Below are positions 26,761 to 37,310 of a stretch of DNA of 64,000 nt, piece after piece. Source of the stretch: Lachnospiraceae bacterium 3-1 (lineage in GTDB: Bacteria > Bacillota > Clostridia > Lachnospirales > Lachnospiraceae); the NCBI GenBank assembly GCA_000403255.2, contig KE159571.1:1-64000 (forward strand). The letters are read 5' to 3'. The translations under genes and the position numbers were made by a program. Below the pieces are notes generated by a model that saw only the letters and a program-made list of their open reading frames with translations, did not search any database and was not told where the DNA came from. The number at the start of each line of letters is the position of its first letter. Position 1 is the stretch's first letter.

Positions 26761-28505
26761 GGCTTTACCCATTGTTCGGGGTTCTTTCTGAACTTTGGGT
26801 ATTGTTAGAAAAGGCAGATGTAAAAATATCTGCTTTTTCTTTTATCCTCTTTATTCTCATTTTTGGGTATTTATGGTAAAGTTAAGATAAAAAACACGAA
26901 AGAAGATGATCAGATTGAAATATTTCCCAACACAGGATTACTCATTTCTATTAGATGAAAATCATTATGTTTATGACCATATCGAAACAGAGGACAGCTT
27001 ACATATCTACATTAAATCAAAAGAACATAGCTGTGCCTGCCCTGTCTGTGGAAAAATGAGCAGCACACCCCACGCCACTTACAAAAGAAAGTTTCAAGAC
27101 ACACCTATCCACTGTAAACAGACCTTTTTACATGCAAATGTGTATAAATATGACTGTGAAAATCCAGAGTGTGACTGTAAAGTTTTTATGGAAGACCTCC
27201 CTTTTGCAAAACCTTCACAAGTGCGCACGGATGCATTAAATACCCTGATTCTTGCCACATCCATGTTCCTTAGTAATGAAGGGGCGAGTAAAGTGCTGTC
27301 GCTGCTCGGTGTCCAGGTGGCAGACCGTTTCCATTTGCTGCAGAATCTTCTTGGATATATGAAGGATATTTTCAAGGAAGAGATGCCGCCCCAAATATAT
27401 ATTCAAGATGGGAATATATCGGAAAAGGCTCCAGAAAAAATATTAAAAGAAAAAACACCGGAAGGCTCTTTTCTGGAAAGCCTTCATTATGACAACGCCC
27501 CGCCAGTGGATCCCAGTGGAAATGTAATTGCTTATGATAACAAAAAGCATGATTTAAATTCGGCACAATATCAGCATCAGGAAAAGACACGGGAAAAAAA
27601 CAGCAATTGATCAGAGATATACAGGATTATTGGAACGGGCAGGAAAAACCCCGGATAAAAAAGGTGGCAGAGGCTTTCGGGATAGCGCCGCCGACGGCAA
27701 AGAAATATATTTTCATGACACAGGAGGATATCGACAGCCTGGGGCATCCTGCCAATTACAAAAAACGGGAATCATCCATGAACGCCTGGCTGAATATCAT
27801 TTACAAAATGATGCTGGACGGATGCAGCAATGAAACAATTTATTTTTATATCAAGCGGCAGCATGATTATAAAGAATCTGATAAAAAACTTGCAAAATAT
27901 ATTTACCTTATCGGAAAAAACAACTTTCCGGACAGAACCCCGTTTAATGCCAAAACAACAATGGAATGGGTGCTGCCGCCCGGAGTGACCGTGATCAGCA
28001 GAATGGATCTGCTCAAATATATATTGACCTGCAATCCCAAAACAAAACGTGATTCCGTAATCGGAGAATATATCGGCCAGATAAAAAGCCTTTATCCTGC
28101 CATCGAAAAAGTTGAAACCATGTTCAAAGAATTCCATTCATTGTTGATGGGGAGTAACGAAGAAAAACTGGATGAATATCTGGAAAAGTATGGGACAAGC
28201 GAAATAGAACCATTTTGCAATGGAATAAAAAAGGATATCACTCCGGTCAAGAATGCGATATCCTTATCAGTAAGCTCTGGATTTGTTGAAGGAAATAACA
28301 ACAAATTCAAAGTCCTCAAACGTATTGTATACGGCAGGAGCGGATTCGTCAATCTCGAAAAAAAATGTAAGTTAGCATTTTTATCCAAAGGTCAAGATTT
28401 CTCTCTCACTGCATTATTATAAAACAAGCTGGCGCCAGTATGGCACCAGCTAATATCTTATAGCTTATACCCAAAGTTCAGAAAGAACCTTGTTCGGATA
28501 AAGCC
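26761..28505 (+). mobile_element. Defective ISL3-family insertion sequence
   Basis: The ends are inverted repeats: left GGCTTTACCC at 26761 with GGTTCTTTCTGAACTTTGGG further in, and on the right the complement ending at 28505 (GGCTTTATCC then the same GGTTCTTTCTGAACTTTGGG). A hairpin with T-tail (26809-26839) lies inside the left end and a GC hairpin (28427-28451) inside the right end, which would shield the transposase from outside transcription. No 8-bp target duplication is visible. Insertion is 13 bp behind the asnS stop. Confidence 0.85.
26906..28422 (+). pseudogene. ISL3 transposase, frameshifted and internally deleted
   Basis: The first ORF (26906-27610) has the N-terminal zinc finger CPVCGKM...CENPECDCK, then a short HTH part, and passes directly from ASKVLSLLG to VQVADRFHLLQNLLGY. 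The roughly 120-130 residues in between, with the first two catalytic Asp residues, are missing in frame. The second ORF (to 28422) holds the HTH KVAEAFGIAPPTAKKYIF and the end domain with SGFVEGNNNKFKVLKRIVYG, including the catalytic Glu. The two ORFs join at A-AAA-AAC (27596-27602) by a -1 shift. Loss of the catalytic core makes it inactive regardless of frameshifting. Confidence 0.85.
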
Positions 28506-28517
28506 CTGTATTTCTAT

Positions 28518-29915
28518 TTACAATTCACAATTCTTCACTGTCCTTGGGAACGGCACCACATCTCTGATATTCGTCATACCTGTCAAATACATCACACAGC
28601 GTTCAAACCCAAGGCCAAAGCCTGCGTGTCTTGCAGTACCATATTTACGCAAATCAAGATAGAAATCATAATCTTCTTTGTTCAGTCCCAATTCTTCCAT
28701 TCTCTGACAAAGCTTATCATAATCATCTTCCCTCTGGCTGCCACCGATAATCTCTCCAATTCCTGGCACCAGACAATCCACTGCAGCAACTGTCTTACCA
28801 TCTGAATTGAGCTTCATATAAAATGCCTTGATTTCTTTGGGATAATCTGTGACAAACACTGGACGTTTGAACACTTCTTCTGTCAGATAACGTTCATGCT
28901 CAGTCTGCAAATCTGCCCCCCAGGACACCTTGTATTCAAAATTCTCGTTATTCTTCTCCAAAATTTCAATGGCCTCTGTATAAGTCACATGGGCAAAGTC
29001 AGAATTCACCACATGATTGAGCCGTTCTAGCAAGCCTTTGTCCACAAAATTATTGAAAAACTGCATCTCCTCCGGTGCATGCTCTAACACATAACTGATA
29101 ATATATTTCAACATGCTTTCTGCCAGAATCATATCATCTTCCAGGTCTGCAAAGGCAATTTCCGGCTCAATCATCCAAAATTCTGCCGCATGCCTGGTTG
29201 TGTTAGAATTTTCTGCACGAAACGTAGGTCCAAAAGTATAGATATTCTTAAATGCCATAGCGTAAGTTTCCCCATTTAACTGGCCGCTAACCGTAAGATT
29301 GGTGGGCTTACCAAAAAAATCCTGAGTGAAATCAATCTTTCCCTCTTCTGTTTTGGGAACATTATCCAAATCCAATGTTGTTACCTGGAACATCTCTCCT
29401 GCACCTTCACAATCGCTTCCCGTAATCAGCGGTGTATGCACATATACAAAATCTCTTTCCTGGAAAAATTTGTGAATGGCATATGCAATCAGCGAACGCA
29501 CACGGAATACTGCCTCAAAGGTATTTGTGCGGGGCCGCAGATGAGAAATTGTTCTCAAATATTCAAAACTGTGACGCTTTTTCTGCAACGGATAATCCGG
29601 TGTGGACTGGCCTTCAATAAGAATCTCATCCGCCTGTATTTCAAAGGGCTGCTTTGCCTGAGGCGTAGCCACTAATTTTCCTCTTACAATAATGGCCGCA
29701 CCAACATTTAGTTTCTCCACCTCTGAGAAATTTGAAAGCCCATCATGATACACCACCTGCAAAGGTTCAAAGAAAGTTCCATCATTTACCACAATAAATC
29801 CAAAATTTTTGGAATTACGAATGCTTCTCACCCATCCTCCGATGGTTACCTCTTGCTCTAAAAACTTTTCTTTTCTACGGTAAAGCTCTTTAATGTTCAC
29901 TAATTTAAGTTCCAT
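28518..29915 (-). CDS. asnS: Asparaginyl-tRNA synthetase
   Basis: 465 aa, the expected class IIb length. The anticodon-binding OB domain is at the N-terminus ([20 protein letters not shown]). Catalytic motif 2 is [20 protein letters not shown] near residue 222 and motif 3 is [15 protein letters not shown] near 437. It charges tRNA-Asn in the cytoplasm. RBS AAAGGAGAAG. The ISL3 element lies immediately 3' and does not touch the coding sequence. No T-box is evident in the 79-bp upstream gap. Confidence 0.96.
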   Translation of the reverse strand: MELKLVNIKELYRRKEKFLEQEVTIGGWVRSIRNSKNFGFIVVNDGTFFEPLQVVYHDGLSNFSEVEKLNVGAAIIVRGKLVATPQAKQPFEIQADEILIEGQSTPDYPLQKKRHSFEYLRTISHLRPRTNTFEAVFRVRSLIAYAIHKFFQERDFVYVHTPLITGSDCEGAGEMFQVTTLDLDNVPKTEEGKIDFTQDFFGKPTNLTVSGQLNGETYAMAFKNIYTFGPTFRAENSNTTRHAAEFWMIEPEIAFADLEDDMILAESMLKYIISYVLEHAPEEMQFFNNFVDKGLLERLNHVVNSDFAHVTYTEAIEILEKNNENFEYKVSWGADLQTEHERYLTEEVFKRPVFVTDYPKEIKAFYMKLNSDGKTVAAVDCLVPGIGEIIGGSQREDDYDKLCQRMEELGLNKEDYDFYLDLRKYGTARHAGFGLGFERCVMYLTGMTNIRDVVPFPRTVKNCEL

Positions 29916-29994
29916 AGCTCTTCTCCTTTTTCTTTCTCTAAATAGCTAATCGCAAAACATTCCATACGTTCAAAACCTATCCCTAGAACCCTTA

Positions 29995-31158
29995 TTATTG
30001 ACCAGCTTCTGAATCCTTGGGCGCTTCCCCATAGATAATGTTTAAACTCTCCGCCAACGCTTTTAAGGTCTTCTCATTCAGAAATATATTTTTCACATAG
30101 GCTTCTCCATGCTGTTCAATCAAGGCTTCCTCACTTGCATAGCCGTACTCTTCCACAATACCTTTTTTATATTCCGCAAACTCTTCGTCGCCTATCTCAA
30201 TGTTCTCTTTTTTTGCAATGGCCTGAACAATCATTTCCCCTTCTAAGGTATCTGAAACAACTTCTTCCATCTGCTTTTGAAACTCATCCTCTGTAACATT
30301 TGACGCTTTCAGATAGTCTTCCATCTTCATACCATAAGACTCCAGATTTGCCTGGAACCGTTCCATATATTCATCCATTCTCTGCTCCAGCAGCCCCTCT
30401 GGAAATTCTTTTACTTTACATACTTCTTTTAATTTCTTAACAATTGCTGCCTGAGTCTCTGTTTCCTTTGTAACTGCCTTACTCTCTTCTAACTGCTCCC
30501 TGACGCCTTTTTCAAAATCTGCAACCGTATGATATCCCTGGGAGGACATGTTTTTCTCCACAAATGCATCATCCAGCATATCATAAGTCATATCTGATTT
30601 GTTGACAATCTTGTTCACTGTTACATTGAACACCACTGCCTGTCCTGCCAATTCCTGATTCTGGTAACTCTCCGGGAAGGTCAGGTCAAGGGAAACCTTT
30701 TCCCCTACTTTTACACCAATCAGTCCATCTTCAAACCCATCAATAAAACTATTTGATCCAATCTCAAGCACCGCATCCTGGGCAGTTCCACCGTTAAAAG
30801 CCACTCCATCTTTCAATCCTTCATAGTCAATATTGACAAAATCGCCATCCTCTACCGTATCCTTATCCGTATCCTCATAAACCGGATAGCTAAGCAATGC
30901 ATTGGTCATTTCATTCTTCACATCTTCATCTGTAACTTCGTAAGAACCAAGGCTTACCTCCATTCCCTTATAATCTCCCAGCTCCACATAATCTTCTGCA
31001 TTATATTCAATGGTTTCTGCCTTTTTACCAGAATCATCCGTTTCCTCTGTACTTGTATCATCCTTCTTGTCACCATTCTCTTTTTTGTCCGTTCCACAGC
31101 CGCCTAACAGAGCTGCCACACATACTGCACAAAGCAGCATCATCATTTTTTTCTTCAT
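29995..31158 (-). CDS. Exported trigger-factor-like peptidyl-prolyl isomerase lipoprotein
   Basis: 387 aa. A lipoprotein signal MKKKMMMLLCAVCVAALLGG ends at Cys21 (LLGGC). After a charged linker comes a trigger-factor FKBP-type domain: GDFVNIDYEGLKDGVAF, GSNSFIDGFEDGLIGVKVGE, LTFPESYQNQELAGQAVVF. The C-terminal helical part (residues 215-375) resembles the trigger-factor chaperone arms. The ribosome-binding N-terminal domain is absent, replaced by the lipid anchor. It should fold secreted proteins at the outer face of the membrane, in the role PrsA has elsewhere. It is divergent from pncB. Confidence 0.88.
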   Translation of the reverse strand: MKKKMMMLLCAVCVAALLGGCGTDKKENGDKKDDTSTEETDDSGKKAETIEYNAEDYVELGDYKGMEVSLGSYEVTDEDVKNEMTNALLSYPVYEDTDKDTVEDGDFVNIDYEGLKDGVAFNGGTAQDAVLEIGSNSFIDGFEDGLIGVKVGEKVSLDLTFPESYQNQELAGQAVVFNVTVNKIVNKSDMTYDMLDDAFVEKNMSSQGYHTVADFEKGVREQLEESKAVTKETETQAAIVKKLKEVCKVKEFPEGLLEQRMDEYMERFQANLESYGMKMEDYLKASNVTEDEFQKQMEEVVSDTLEGEMIVQAIAKKENIEIGDEEFAEYKKGIVEEYGYASEEALIEQHGEAYVKNIFLNEKTLKALAESLNIIYGEAPKDSEAGQ

Positions 31159-31295
31159 AAATCATTTACCTTTCTTTTCTTACTATGAAACACAAAAACT
31201 TTCACAGTAATTAAGGATAGCACACTTTTCCAGAAATGAAAAGGTTTCATATGGCAAAACACAAATAAAACACAAATATTACCTGATTCCGGCTT

Positions 31296-31324
31296 TTGCC
31301 ATATACCAGGGAATGTGTTATACT
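31296..31324 (+). promoter_or_regulatory. Sigma-A promoter of pncB
   Basis: TTGCCA (31296-31301), 17-nt spacer, TATACT (31319-31324), about 48 bp before the pncB start codon. Confidence 0.65.
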
Positions 31325-31371
31325 AGCATAAAACATGCTTTACAGAGAAAGCGAATGAAAAGGAGTTCATT

Positions 31372-32835
31372 ATGAAACATTTATCTTTATTGACAGACCT
31401 TTACGAGCTGACCATGATGCAGGGCTACTTCAAAACCGGAACAAATGAAACCGTCATATTTGATGCATTTTACCGGACAAACCCCAGCAACGGCGGATAT
31501 GCTATCTGCGCCGGCTTGGAACAGATTATTGAATATATAAACGAACTGCATTTTTCTGAAGAAGACATTTCTTATCTGAGAGGAATCGGCATTTTTGATG
31601 AGGATTTTCTGGAATACTTAAGCAGTTTCCGGTTCTCCGGTGATATTTACGCCATCCCGGAGGGTACGGTAATTTTTCCAAGGGAGCCGCTGATCAAAGT
31701 AATTGCCCCCATTATGGAGGCCCAATTAATTGAAACAGCTATTTTAAATATTTTAAATCACCAAAGCCTGATTGCTACAAAAGCTGCCAGGGTCTGCTAT
31801 GCCGCTAATGGGGATAATGTGATGGAATTTGGCCTACGGCGGTCACAGGGCCCAGATGCTGGTATTTATGGCGCAAGGGCAGCTATCATTGGAGGATGCT
31901 GCGGAACCTCCAATGTGCTCTGTGGAAAAATGTTTGATGTCCCCGTCAAAGGCACCCACGCCCACAGTTGGATTATGAGCTTTTCGGACGAATACACGGC
32001 TTTTAAAAAGTACGCCAAGCTTTATCCTTCTGCCTGCATTCTTCTAGTGGATACCTATGATACCCTGAAATCTGGTATTCCCAATGCCATCCGGATATTT
32101 ACAGAAATGCGGGAAGCTGGAATTCCTCTTACCTTCTACGGCATTCGTATGGACAGCGGCGACCTTGCCTATCTATCCAAAATTGCTCGCAAGATGCTGG
32201 ATGAAGCAGGATTTTCTGATGCTGTCATCTCTGCTTCCAATGATTTGGACGAGTATCTGATTGAAAACCTAAAAGCACAGGGAGCAAAAATTACTTCCTG
32301 GGGTGTTGGCACCAACCTGATTACCTCCAAAGACTGTCCTGCCTTCGGCGGCGTATACAAGCTGGCAGCCATCCAGGATGAAAATGGAACCTTCGTGCCC
32401 AAAATCAAGCTTTCCGAAAACACAGAAAAAGTAACCAATCCTGGAAACAAAACGATTTACCGAATCTATGAAAAGGATTCCCACAAAATCAAAGCAGATC
32501 TCATCTGTCTTGCGGATGAAACCTTCGATACCACAAAAAAACTCCGGCTTTTTGATTCACTGGAAACCTGGAAGCGCACCACCTTACCAGGGGGCACCTA
32601 TCTCATGCGAGAGCTTCTAATAAAGGTTTTTGAAAAAGGAAAATGTATCTATCATTCGCCAAAAGTAATGGATATTCAAAAATACTGTGAAGAGGAAAAA
32701 AATACACTTTGGAATGAAACCAAACGTTTTGCGAATCCTCATGAAGTGTATGTAGACTTATCCGATGAGCTGTTTGATATGAAACGAAAGATTCTAAATG
32801 AATTTTCTTCTGTGTTCATAGATTATTCATTTTAG
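31372..32835 (+). CDS. pncB: Nicotinate phosphoribosyltransferase
   Basis: 487 aa, as for Gram-positive PncB. LLTDLYELTMMQGYF at the start, then the active-site block MEFGLRRSQGPDAG with the phospho-accepting His region GTHAHSWIMSF near residue 200, and FYGIRMDSGDLAYLS binding the phosphoribosyl moiety near 260. It makes nicotinate mononucleotide from nicotinate, PRPP and ATP. Together with nadE here it forms the salvage route to NAD. RBS AAAAGGAG; own promoter upstream. Confidence 0.95.
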   Translation: MKHLSLLTDLYELTMMQGYFKTGTNETVIFDAFYRTNPSNGGYAICAGLEQIIEYINELHFSEEDISYLRGIGIFDEDFLEYLSSFRFSGDIYAIPEGTVIFPREPLIKVIAPIMEAQLIETAILNILNHQSLIATKAARVCYAANGDNVMEFGLRRSQGPDAGIYGARAAIIGGCCGTSNVLCGKMFDVPVKGTHAHSWIMSFSDEYTAFKKYAKLYPSACILLVDTYDTLKSGIPNAIRIFTEMREAGIPLTFYGIRMDSGDLAYLSKIARKMLDEAGFSDAVISASNDLDEYLIENLKAQGAKITSWGVGTNLITSKDCPAFGGVYKLAAIQDENGTFVPKIKLSENTEKVTNPGNKTIYRIYEKDSHKIKADLICLADETFDTTKKLRLFDSLETWKRTTLPGGTYLMRELLIKVFEKGKCIYHSPKVMDIQKYCEEEKNTLWNETKRFANPHEVYVDLSDELFDMKRKILNEFSSVFIDYSF

Positions 32836-32968
32836 ATTCAAAAAAGTTTCATTTCAACAACACGAAAACTTCATTTCTTCCACATATAATGTAACCATAA
32901 CAAAAGAAAATATCAGGTAATTAAATTTACATTCAATTACTTTTTTCGAATAAACTTTTTCATAATAA

Positions 32969-32996
32969 ATGCCAGGCAGAAACTACTGCCTGGCAT
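32969..32996. terminator. Intrinsic terminator between pncB and glnN (convergent)
   Basis: ATGCCAGGCAG (32969-32979) pairs with CTGCCTGGCAT (32986-32996) over a 6-nt loop. It lies between two converging genes, so it can serve both. The flank is moderately T-rich on both sides. Confidence 0.75.
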
Positions 32997-33014
32997 CCTC
33001 CCTTTTATAATATC

Positions 33015-35129
33015 TTATACTTCAAAAATCAAATCTCCATACGATGGCATCGGCCACATTTCCTTATCCACAATCATTTCCAGTTTGTCTACAGGCGCAC
33101 GTAACGCTTCCATAGATACCTTTACTTCATCACGATAGCAGATTGCCTGAGCTCTACCTTCTTCCATTGCATACGCCTTTTCCGCTACCTCTTCTAACTT
33201 CTTCAATGCTGCCTTTGCCTCTGCCAGCAATGCAGATACATCCTTTAACAATTCTGTCTGAACACTGACATCCGCATCGCATGCCGCTTTCACAGAATTG
33301 ATGGAATTCGCAAGCGCTGTTGTATACTTAATCACCGCGGGAATAATCTGTTTTCCAGCCATATCAATCATAGCGCGCGCCTCAATGTTAATGGCCTTTG
33401 CATAGCTTTCATAAAGAATTTCGCTTCTGGACTTAAGCTCTGCCTCTGTAAACACATTGAACTTCTCAAACAATGCAATTGCTTTGTCCGTAACCAAGGC
33501 TGGAACTGCATCTACCATGTTGGTAATATTAGGTAGCCCTCTGCGCTCTGCTTCCTCCACCCACTCTGGAGAATAACCATTTCCATTAAATACAATATCC
33601 TGATGATCCGTTGCCTGCTCCTTGATTAGATTATGCACAGCCATTTCAAAATCATCTGCTTTTTCCAAAACATCACTGGCATCTGAAAATGCTTCTGCTA
33701 CTATGGTGTTAAGCACAACGTTGGGCGCTGCAACAGAATCCGTGGAACCAACCATACGAAATTCAAATTTATTTCCAGTAAAAGCAAAAGGAGACGTACG
33801 GTTCCGATCGGTGGCATCCTTCATAAAATCTGGCAGTGTTTTCACACCAGTCTGAAGCACTTCACCCTTCAGACTTCGGGTTGCCTCTCCGGTACTGATT
33901 AGCTGTGTCAACACATCCTGTAACTGCTCTCCCAGAAAAACTGAAATAATAGCAGGAGGCGCTTCGTTGGCTCCTAGTCTATGATCATTTCCTGCATCTG
34001 CCGCCGACTCCCGAAGCAAATCTGCATGCTTGTGGACTGCCTTCAAAATACAGGTCAATACCAACAGAAATTGAATGTTATCATGAGGCGTTTTCCCTGG
34101 ATCCAACAAGTTAATGCCATCATCTGTAATAATAGACCAGTTATTATGTTTTCCAGAACCGTTTACCCCTGCAAAGGGCTTTTCGTGAAGCAAACAGGTC
34201 ATCCCGTGGCGTCCGGCAACCTTTTTCAAGGTTTCCATCACCAATTGGTTATTGTCCACTGCCACATTCGCTTCTGCATAAATAGGAGCTAATTCGTGCT
34301 GTGCCGGAGCCACCTCATTATGCTGAGTTTTTGCGGTAACTCCTAGCTTCCACAACTCCTTATTGACATCACGCATATAAGCTGCAATACGCTCCCGGAT
34401 TGCTCCAAAATAATGATCATCCATTTCCTGACCTTTGGGAGGCATAGCTCCAAATAAAGTACGGCCAGTAAAAATCAAATCCTTCCGTTTCAGATATTTT
34501 TCACGGTCTACCAGAAAATATTCCTGTTCTGGTCCCACGGATGGAGTCACCTTCTTAGAGGTAGTGTTTCCAAATAATCTTAGCAGTCGCAAAGACTGAA
34601 CATTGATTGCTTCCATGGAGCGAAGCAATGGCGTTTTCTGATCAAGAGCTTCCCCTGTATAGGAACAGAATGCAGTAGGAATACAAAGGGTAGCCCCTGC
34701 TGCATCCTGCCGTACAAACGCTGGCGAAGTGCAGTCCCAGGCAGTATAACCCCTGGCCTCAAAAGTAGCCCTAAGACCTCCAGACGGAAAAGAAGAAGCA
34801 TCTGGTTCCCCTTTAATCAGCTCTTTTCCCGAAAAACTCATGAGCACTTTTCCATTTGCCATGGGAGCTGTAATAAAGGAATCATGCTTCTCCGCTGTTA
34901 CCCCAGTCAATGGCTGGAACCAATGGGTATAATGAGTCGCACCTTTCTCAATCGCCCACTCCTTCATCTCATGGGCAACCACGTCTGCCGTTTCCAAATC
35001 CAATTCTCGGCCCTCGCTGATGACGTCCTTTAATCTTTTATAAACCTTCTTGGGAAGCCGTTCCTGCATAACTGCATCGTTAAATACGTTTTCCCCGAAA
35101 ATTTCTGCTACATTGTAATATCCGCTCAT
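33015..35129 (-). CDS. glnN: Glutamine synthetase type III
   Basis: About 704 aa, the size of GSIII. Characteristic blocks: [31 protein letters not shown] (metal-binding Glu), [31 protein letters not shown] and [16 protein letters not shown]. It makes glutamine from glutamate and ammonia in the cytoplasm. The frame extends to 35192, but that part encodes an RNA hairpin (35152-35182), so the start is best at ATG 35129 ([13 protein letters not shown]) with AAAGGA upstream. It lies behind fba with a terminator between. Confidence 0.95.
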   Translation of the reverse strand: MSGYYNVAEIFGENVFNDAVMQERLPKKVYKRLKDVISEGRELDLETADVVAHEMKEWAIEKGATHYTHWFQPLTGVTAEKHDSFITAPMANGKVLMSFSGKELIKGEPDASSFPSGGLRATFEARGYTAWDCTSPAFVRQDAAGATLCIPTAFCSYTGEALDQKTPLLRSMEAINVQSLRLLRLFGNTTSKKVTPSVGPEQEYFLVDREKYLKRKDLIFTGRTLFGAMPPKGQEMDDHYFGAIRERIAAYMRDVNKELWKLGVTAKTQHNEVAPAQHELAPIYAEANVAVDNNQLVMETLKKVAGRHGMTCLLHEKPFAGVNGSGKHNNWSIITDDGINLLDPGKTPHDNIQFLLVLTCILKAVHKHADLLRESAADAGNDHRLGANEAPPAIISVFLGEQLQDVLTQLISTGEATRSLKGEVLQTGVKTLPDFMKDATDRNRTSPFAFTGNKFEFRMVGSTDSVAAPNVVLNTIVAEAFSDASDVLEKADDFEMAVHNLIKEQATDHQDIVFNGNGYSPEWVEEAERRGLPNITNMVDAVPALVTDKAIALFEKFNVFTEAELKSRSEILYESYAKAINIEARAMIDMAGKQIIPAVIKYTTALANSINSVKAACDADVSVQTELLKDVSALLAEAKAALKKLEEVAEKAYAMEEGRAQAICYRDEVKVSMEALRAPVDKLEMIVDKEMWPMPSYGDLIFEV

Positions 35130-35147
35130 ATTCCCAACATCCTTTCC

Positions 35148-35182
35148 AAAAAAGGGCATTCCAAGTCTCTTGGAACACCCTT
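35148..35182 (-). terminator. Intrinsic terminator/attenuator between fba and glnN
   Basis: On the minus strand, AAGGGTGTTCCAAG pairs with CTTGGAATGCCCTT (35152-35165 with 35169-35182) over a 3-nt loop, 14 bp with two wobble pairs, and is followed by TTTTTT. It ends the fba message, and since glnN begins about 20 nt later it may also act as a leader terminator for glnN. Confidence 0.8.
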
Positions 35183-35204
35183 GTTCTATCACCCTTTTAT
35201 GTAA

Positions 35205-36071
35205 TTATTCTGCTTTTCCTACAGAACCGAATAATTCCATCTTCTCTTTTACGGTTGCCTTGATTGCCTCTGCACCAGGAGCTAACAGCTTCCTTGGGTC
35301 AAAGCCTTTGCCTTCCTGATCCTTGCCAGCTTCGATATATTTTCTGGTAGCTGCTGCAAAGGATAACTGACACTCTGTATTTACGTTAATCTTAGCTACA
35401 CCAAGAGAAATTGCTTTCTTAATCATATCCTCAGGAATACCTGTACCGCCGTGAAGTACCAAAGGCATCTCACCTGTTTTCTGCTGAACTGCATCCAAAG
35501 TCTCGAAGCTTAAGCCTGCCCAGTTTTCTGGATATTTTCCATGAATATTGCCGATACCTGCTGCCAGCATATCAACACCCAAATCTGCAATTGCCTTACA
35601 CTCATTGGGATCTGCACATTCTCCAGCGCCGATCACTCCATCTTCTTCTCCGCCGATGGAACCTACCTCTGCTTCGATAGACATGCCCTTATCATGAGCA
35701 ATCTTTACTAATTCTTTTGTCTTTTCTACATTCTCATCAATTGGATAATGAGAACCGTCAAACATAATAGAAGAAAATCCTGCTTCTACGCATTTCAGGC
35801 ATCCTTCATAACTGCCATGATCCAAATGGATTGCTACAGGAACTGTAATATTCAGCTCTTCCAACATACCATTTACCATTCCTACCACGGTCTTATAACC
35901 TGCCATGTATTTTCCAGCGCCCTCGGATACGCCCAGGATAACTGGTGATTTTAATTCCTGTGCAGTAAGTAAAATAGACTTTGTCCACTCCAGGTTGTTA
36001 ATGTTGAACTGACCCACAGCATAGTGTCCTGCTTTTGCTTTTTGTAACATTTCTTTTGCAGATACTAACAT
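35205..36071 (-). CDS. fba: Class II fructose-bisphosphate aldolase
   Basis: 288 aa, the usual class IIB length. Metal ligands and substrate residues are visible: VAIHLDHGSYEGCLKCVEAG near residue 80, SIEAEVGSIGGEEDG near 130, GIGNIHGKYPE near 178, LVLHGGTGIPEDM near 206 and KINVNTEC near 230. It cleaves fructose 1,6-bisphosphate in glycolysis with zinc. RBS GGAGG precedes ATG 36071. The 198-bp upstream gap should contain its promoter; no gene seen there. Confidence 0.95.
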   Translation of the reverse strand: MLVSAKEMLQKAKAGHYAVGQFNINNLEWTKSILLTAQELKSPVILGVSEGAGKYMAGYKTVVGMVNGMLEELNITVPVAIHLDHGSYEGCLKCVEAGFSSIMFDGSHYPIDENVEKTKELVKIAHDKGMSIEAEVGSIGGEEDGVIGAGECADPNECKAIADLGVDMLAAGIGNIHGKYPENWAGLSFETLDAVQQKTGEMPLVLHGGTGIPEDMIKKAISLGVAKINVNTECQLSFAAATRKYIEAGKDQEGKGFDPRKLLAPGAEAIKATVKEKMELFGSVGKAE

Positions 36072-36269
36072 TTCTCTTCCTCCATTTCTGCTCCCCGTCT
36101 CTTATGGGGAACGCTCCTATTTTCAGCAGATTCGCCCTGGCTTGTATTACATAGTCTTTCCCGCAGTATAATGCAGCATAAAGAAACGGCTTTTTAAATA
36201 CATCAGGACAAATGCCTTTTATATTTTACCTCATTTTACTTAAAAAGAAAAGGACTTATCACAACAAAT

Positions 36270-37202
36270 CTAACTTTTTTGTTCCAGGGAAGCTTTAGGC
36301 TTATGAGCCCCACTTTTTACCATAATCTGAATGGCTTGCTTTTCATTCTGTATCACTACTTCATCGTGATCTCCTCCATATTCCCCATCCAAGGTCCAAG
36401 AAATTTCTTCCAAGGATTTGATAAAAAGACGGTCTGTTTTAAAAGTATAAATGGAATCTGTATTATCGATAAGATTTGTAAGGCTCCCAATAATCTCATT
36501 AATTTCGATGGGGTTTTTCGGCATACGGATTAAAGTAACCTCAAAAAGCCCATCGTCTAATTCTACATTTTTGCCAGTAATATTTTTGAATCCCCCTGCA
36601 GAAGTGGAGTTGGTTACCATGCCATAAATAAACTCATCCTCAATGGTCTGCCCATCCCAGGTAACCTGTAAATGATAAGACTGTACCGCTGGAAGTCTTT
36701 TTACCCCCTCCAGAATATAGGCAATATGACCAATTCGGTTTTTTAACTCCTGACTGGTTGCATACGACACATCCGTAAAAAGTCCAAAAGCTGCAATATA
36801 GACAAAATAATTCCCGTTAAAATTTCCGATATCACAGGAAAAAGGCGTCCCTTCTACTGCAAATTTCGCTGCTTCCTCCATATTTTTGGAAAGATCCAAA
36901 GAATTGGCAAAATCGTTGGTGCTTCCTGCTGGAATATAGCCGATGGGAACTTTTCTGTTCCGTTTCATCATTCCGCTTACCGTCTCATTCAACATACCGT
37001 CACCGCCACTGCAAACCACCAATTCATATTCTCCAGCACACCTCTCTACCAGCTCGGTAGCATCCTGAGATTTTTGAGTCGGGTAAATGGTAACCTCAAA
37101 TCCACTTTTTACAAATTGGTCTACAATTTCCAATAATTTATTCTTAATCTGCCCCTTCCCGGAGAATGGGTTAAAGACGAATAAAAGCTTTTTCCTTTCC
37201 AT
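36270..37202 (-). CDS. Diacylglycerol/lipid kinase family protein (YegS/DgkB-like)
   Basis: About 310 aa. The catalytic domain starts LLFVFNPFSGKGQIKNKL, then VVCSGGDGMLNETVSGMM (the GGDGT-like motif, with Met replacing Thr) and GYIPAGSTNDFANSL. The C-terminal sandwich domain has SAGGFKNITGKNVELDDGLF. It phosphorylates diacylglycerol or related lipids at the membrane. Start ATG 37202 is set by AGGAGG a few nt upstream; the frame runs open to 37253. It follows the crh-like gene on the same strand. Confidence 0.88.
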   Translation of the reverse strand: MERKKLLFVFNPFSGKGQIKNKLLEIVDQFVKSGFEVTIYPTQKSQDATELVERCAGEYELVVCSGGDGMLNETVSGMMKRNRKVPIGYIPAGSTNDFANSLDLSKNMEEAAKFAVEGTPFSCDIGNFNGNYFVYIAAFGLFTDVSYATSQELKNRIGHIAYILEGVKRLPAVQSYHLQVTWDGQTIEDEFIYGMVTNSTSAGGFKNITGKNVELDDGLFEVTLIRMPKNPIEINEIIGSLTNLIDNTDSIYTFKTDRLFIKSLEEISWTLDGEYGGDHDEVVIQNEKQAIQIMVKSGAHKPKASLEQKS

Positions 37203-37310
37203 GGTTTCCCTCCTAATCTGCTCTGTCCACGCTCCGTCTAACCAGAGGGGCATTTAAAAATACTTCCAGACTCCAAAATTTATCCACCAAAAATAATTTT
37301 AAGACGTATA

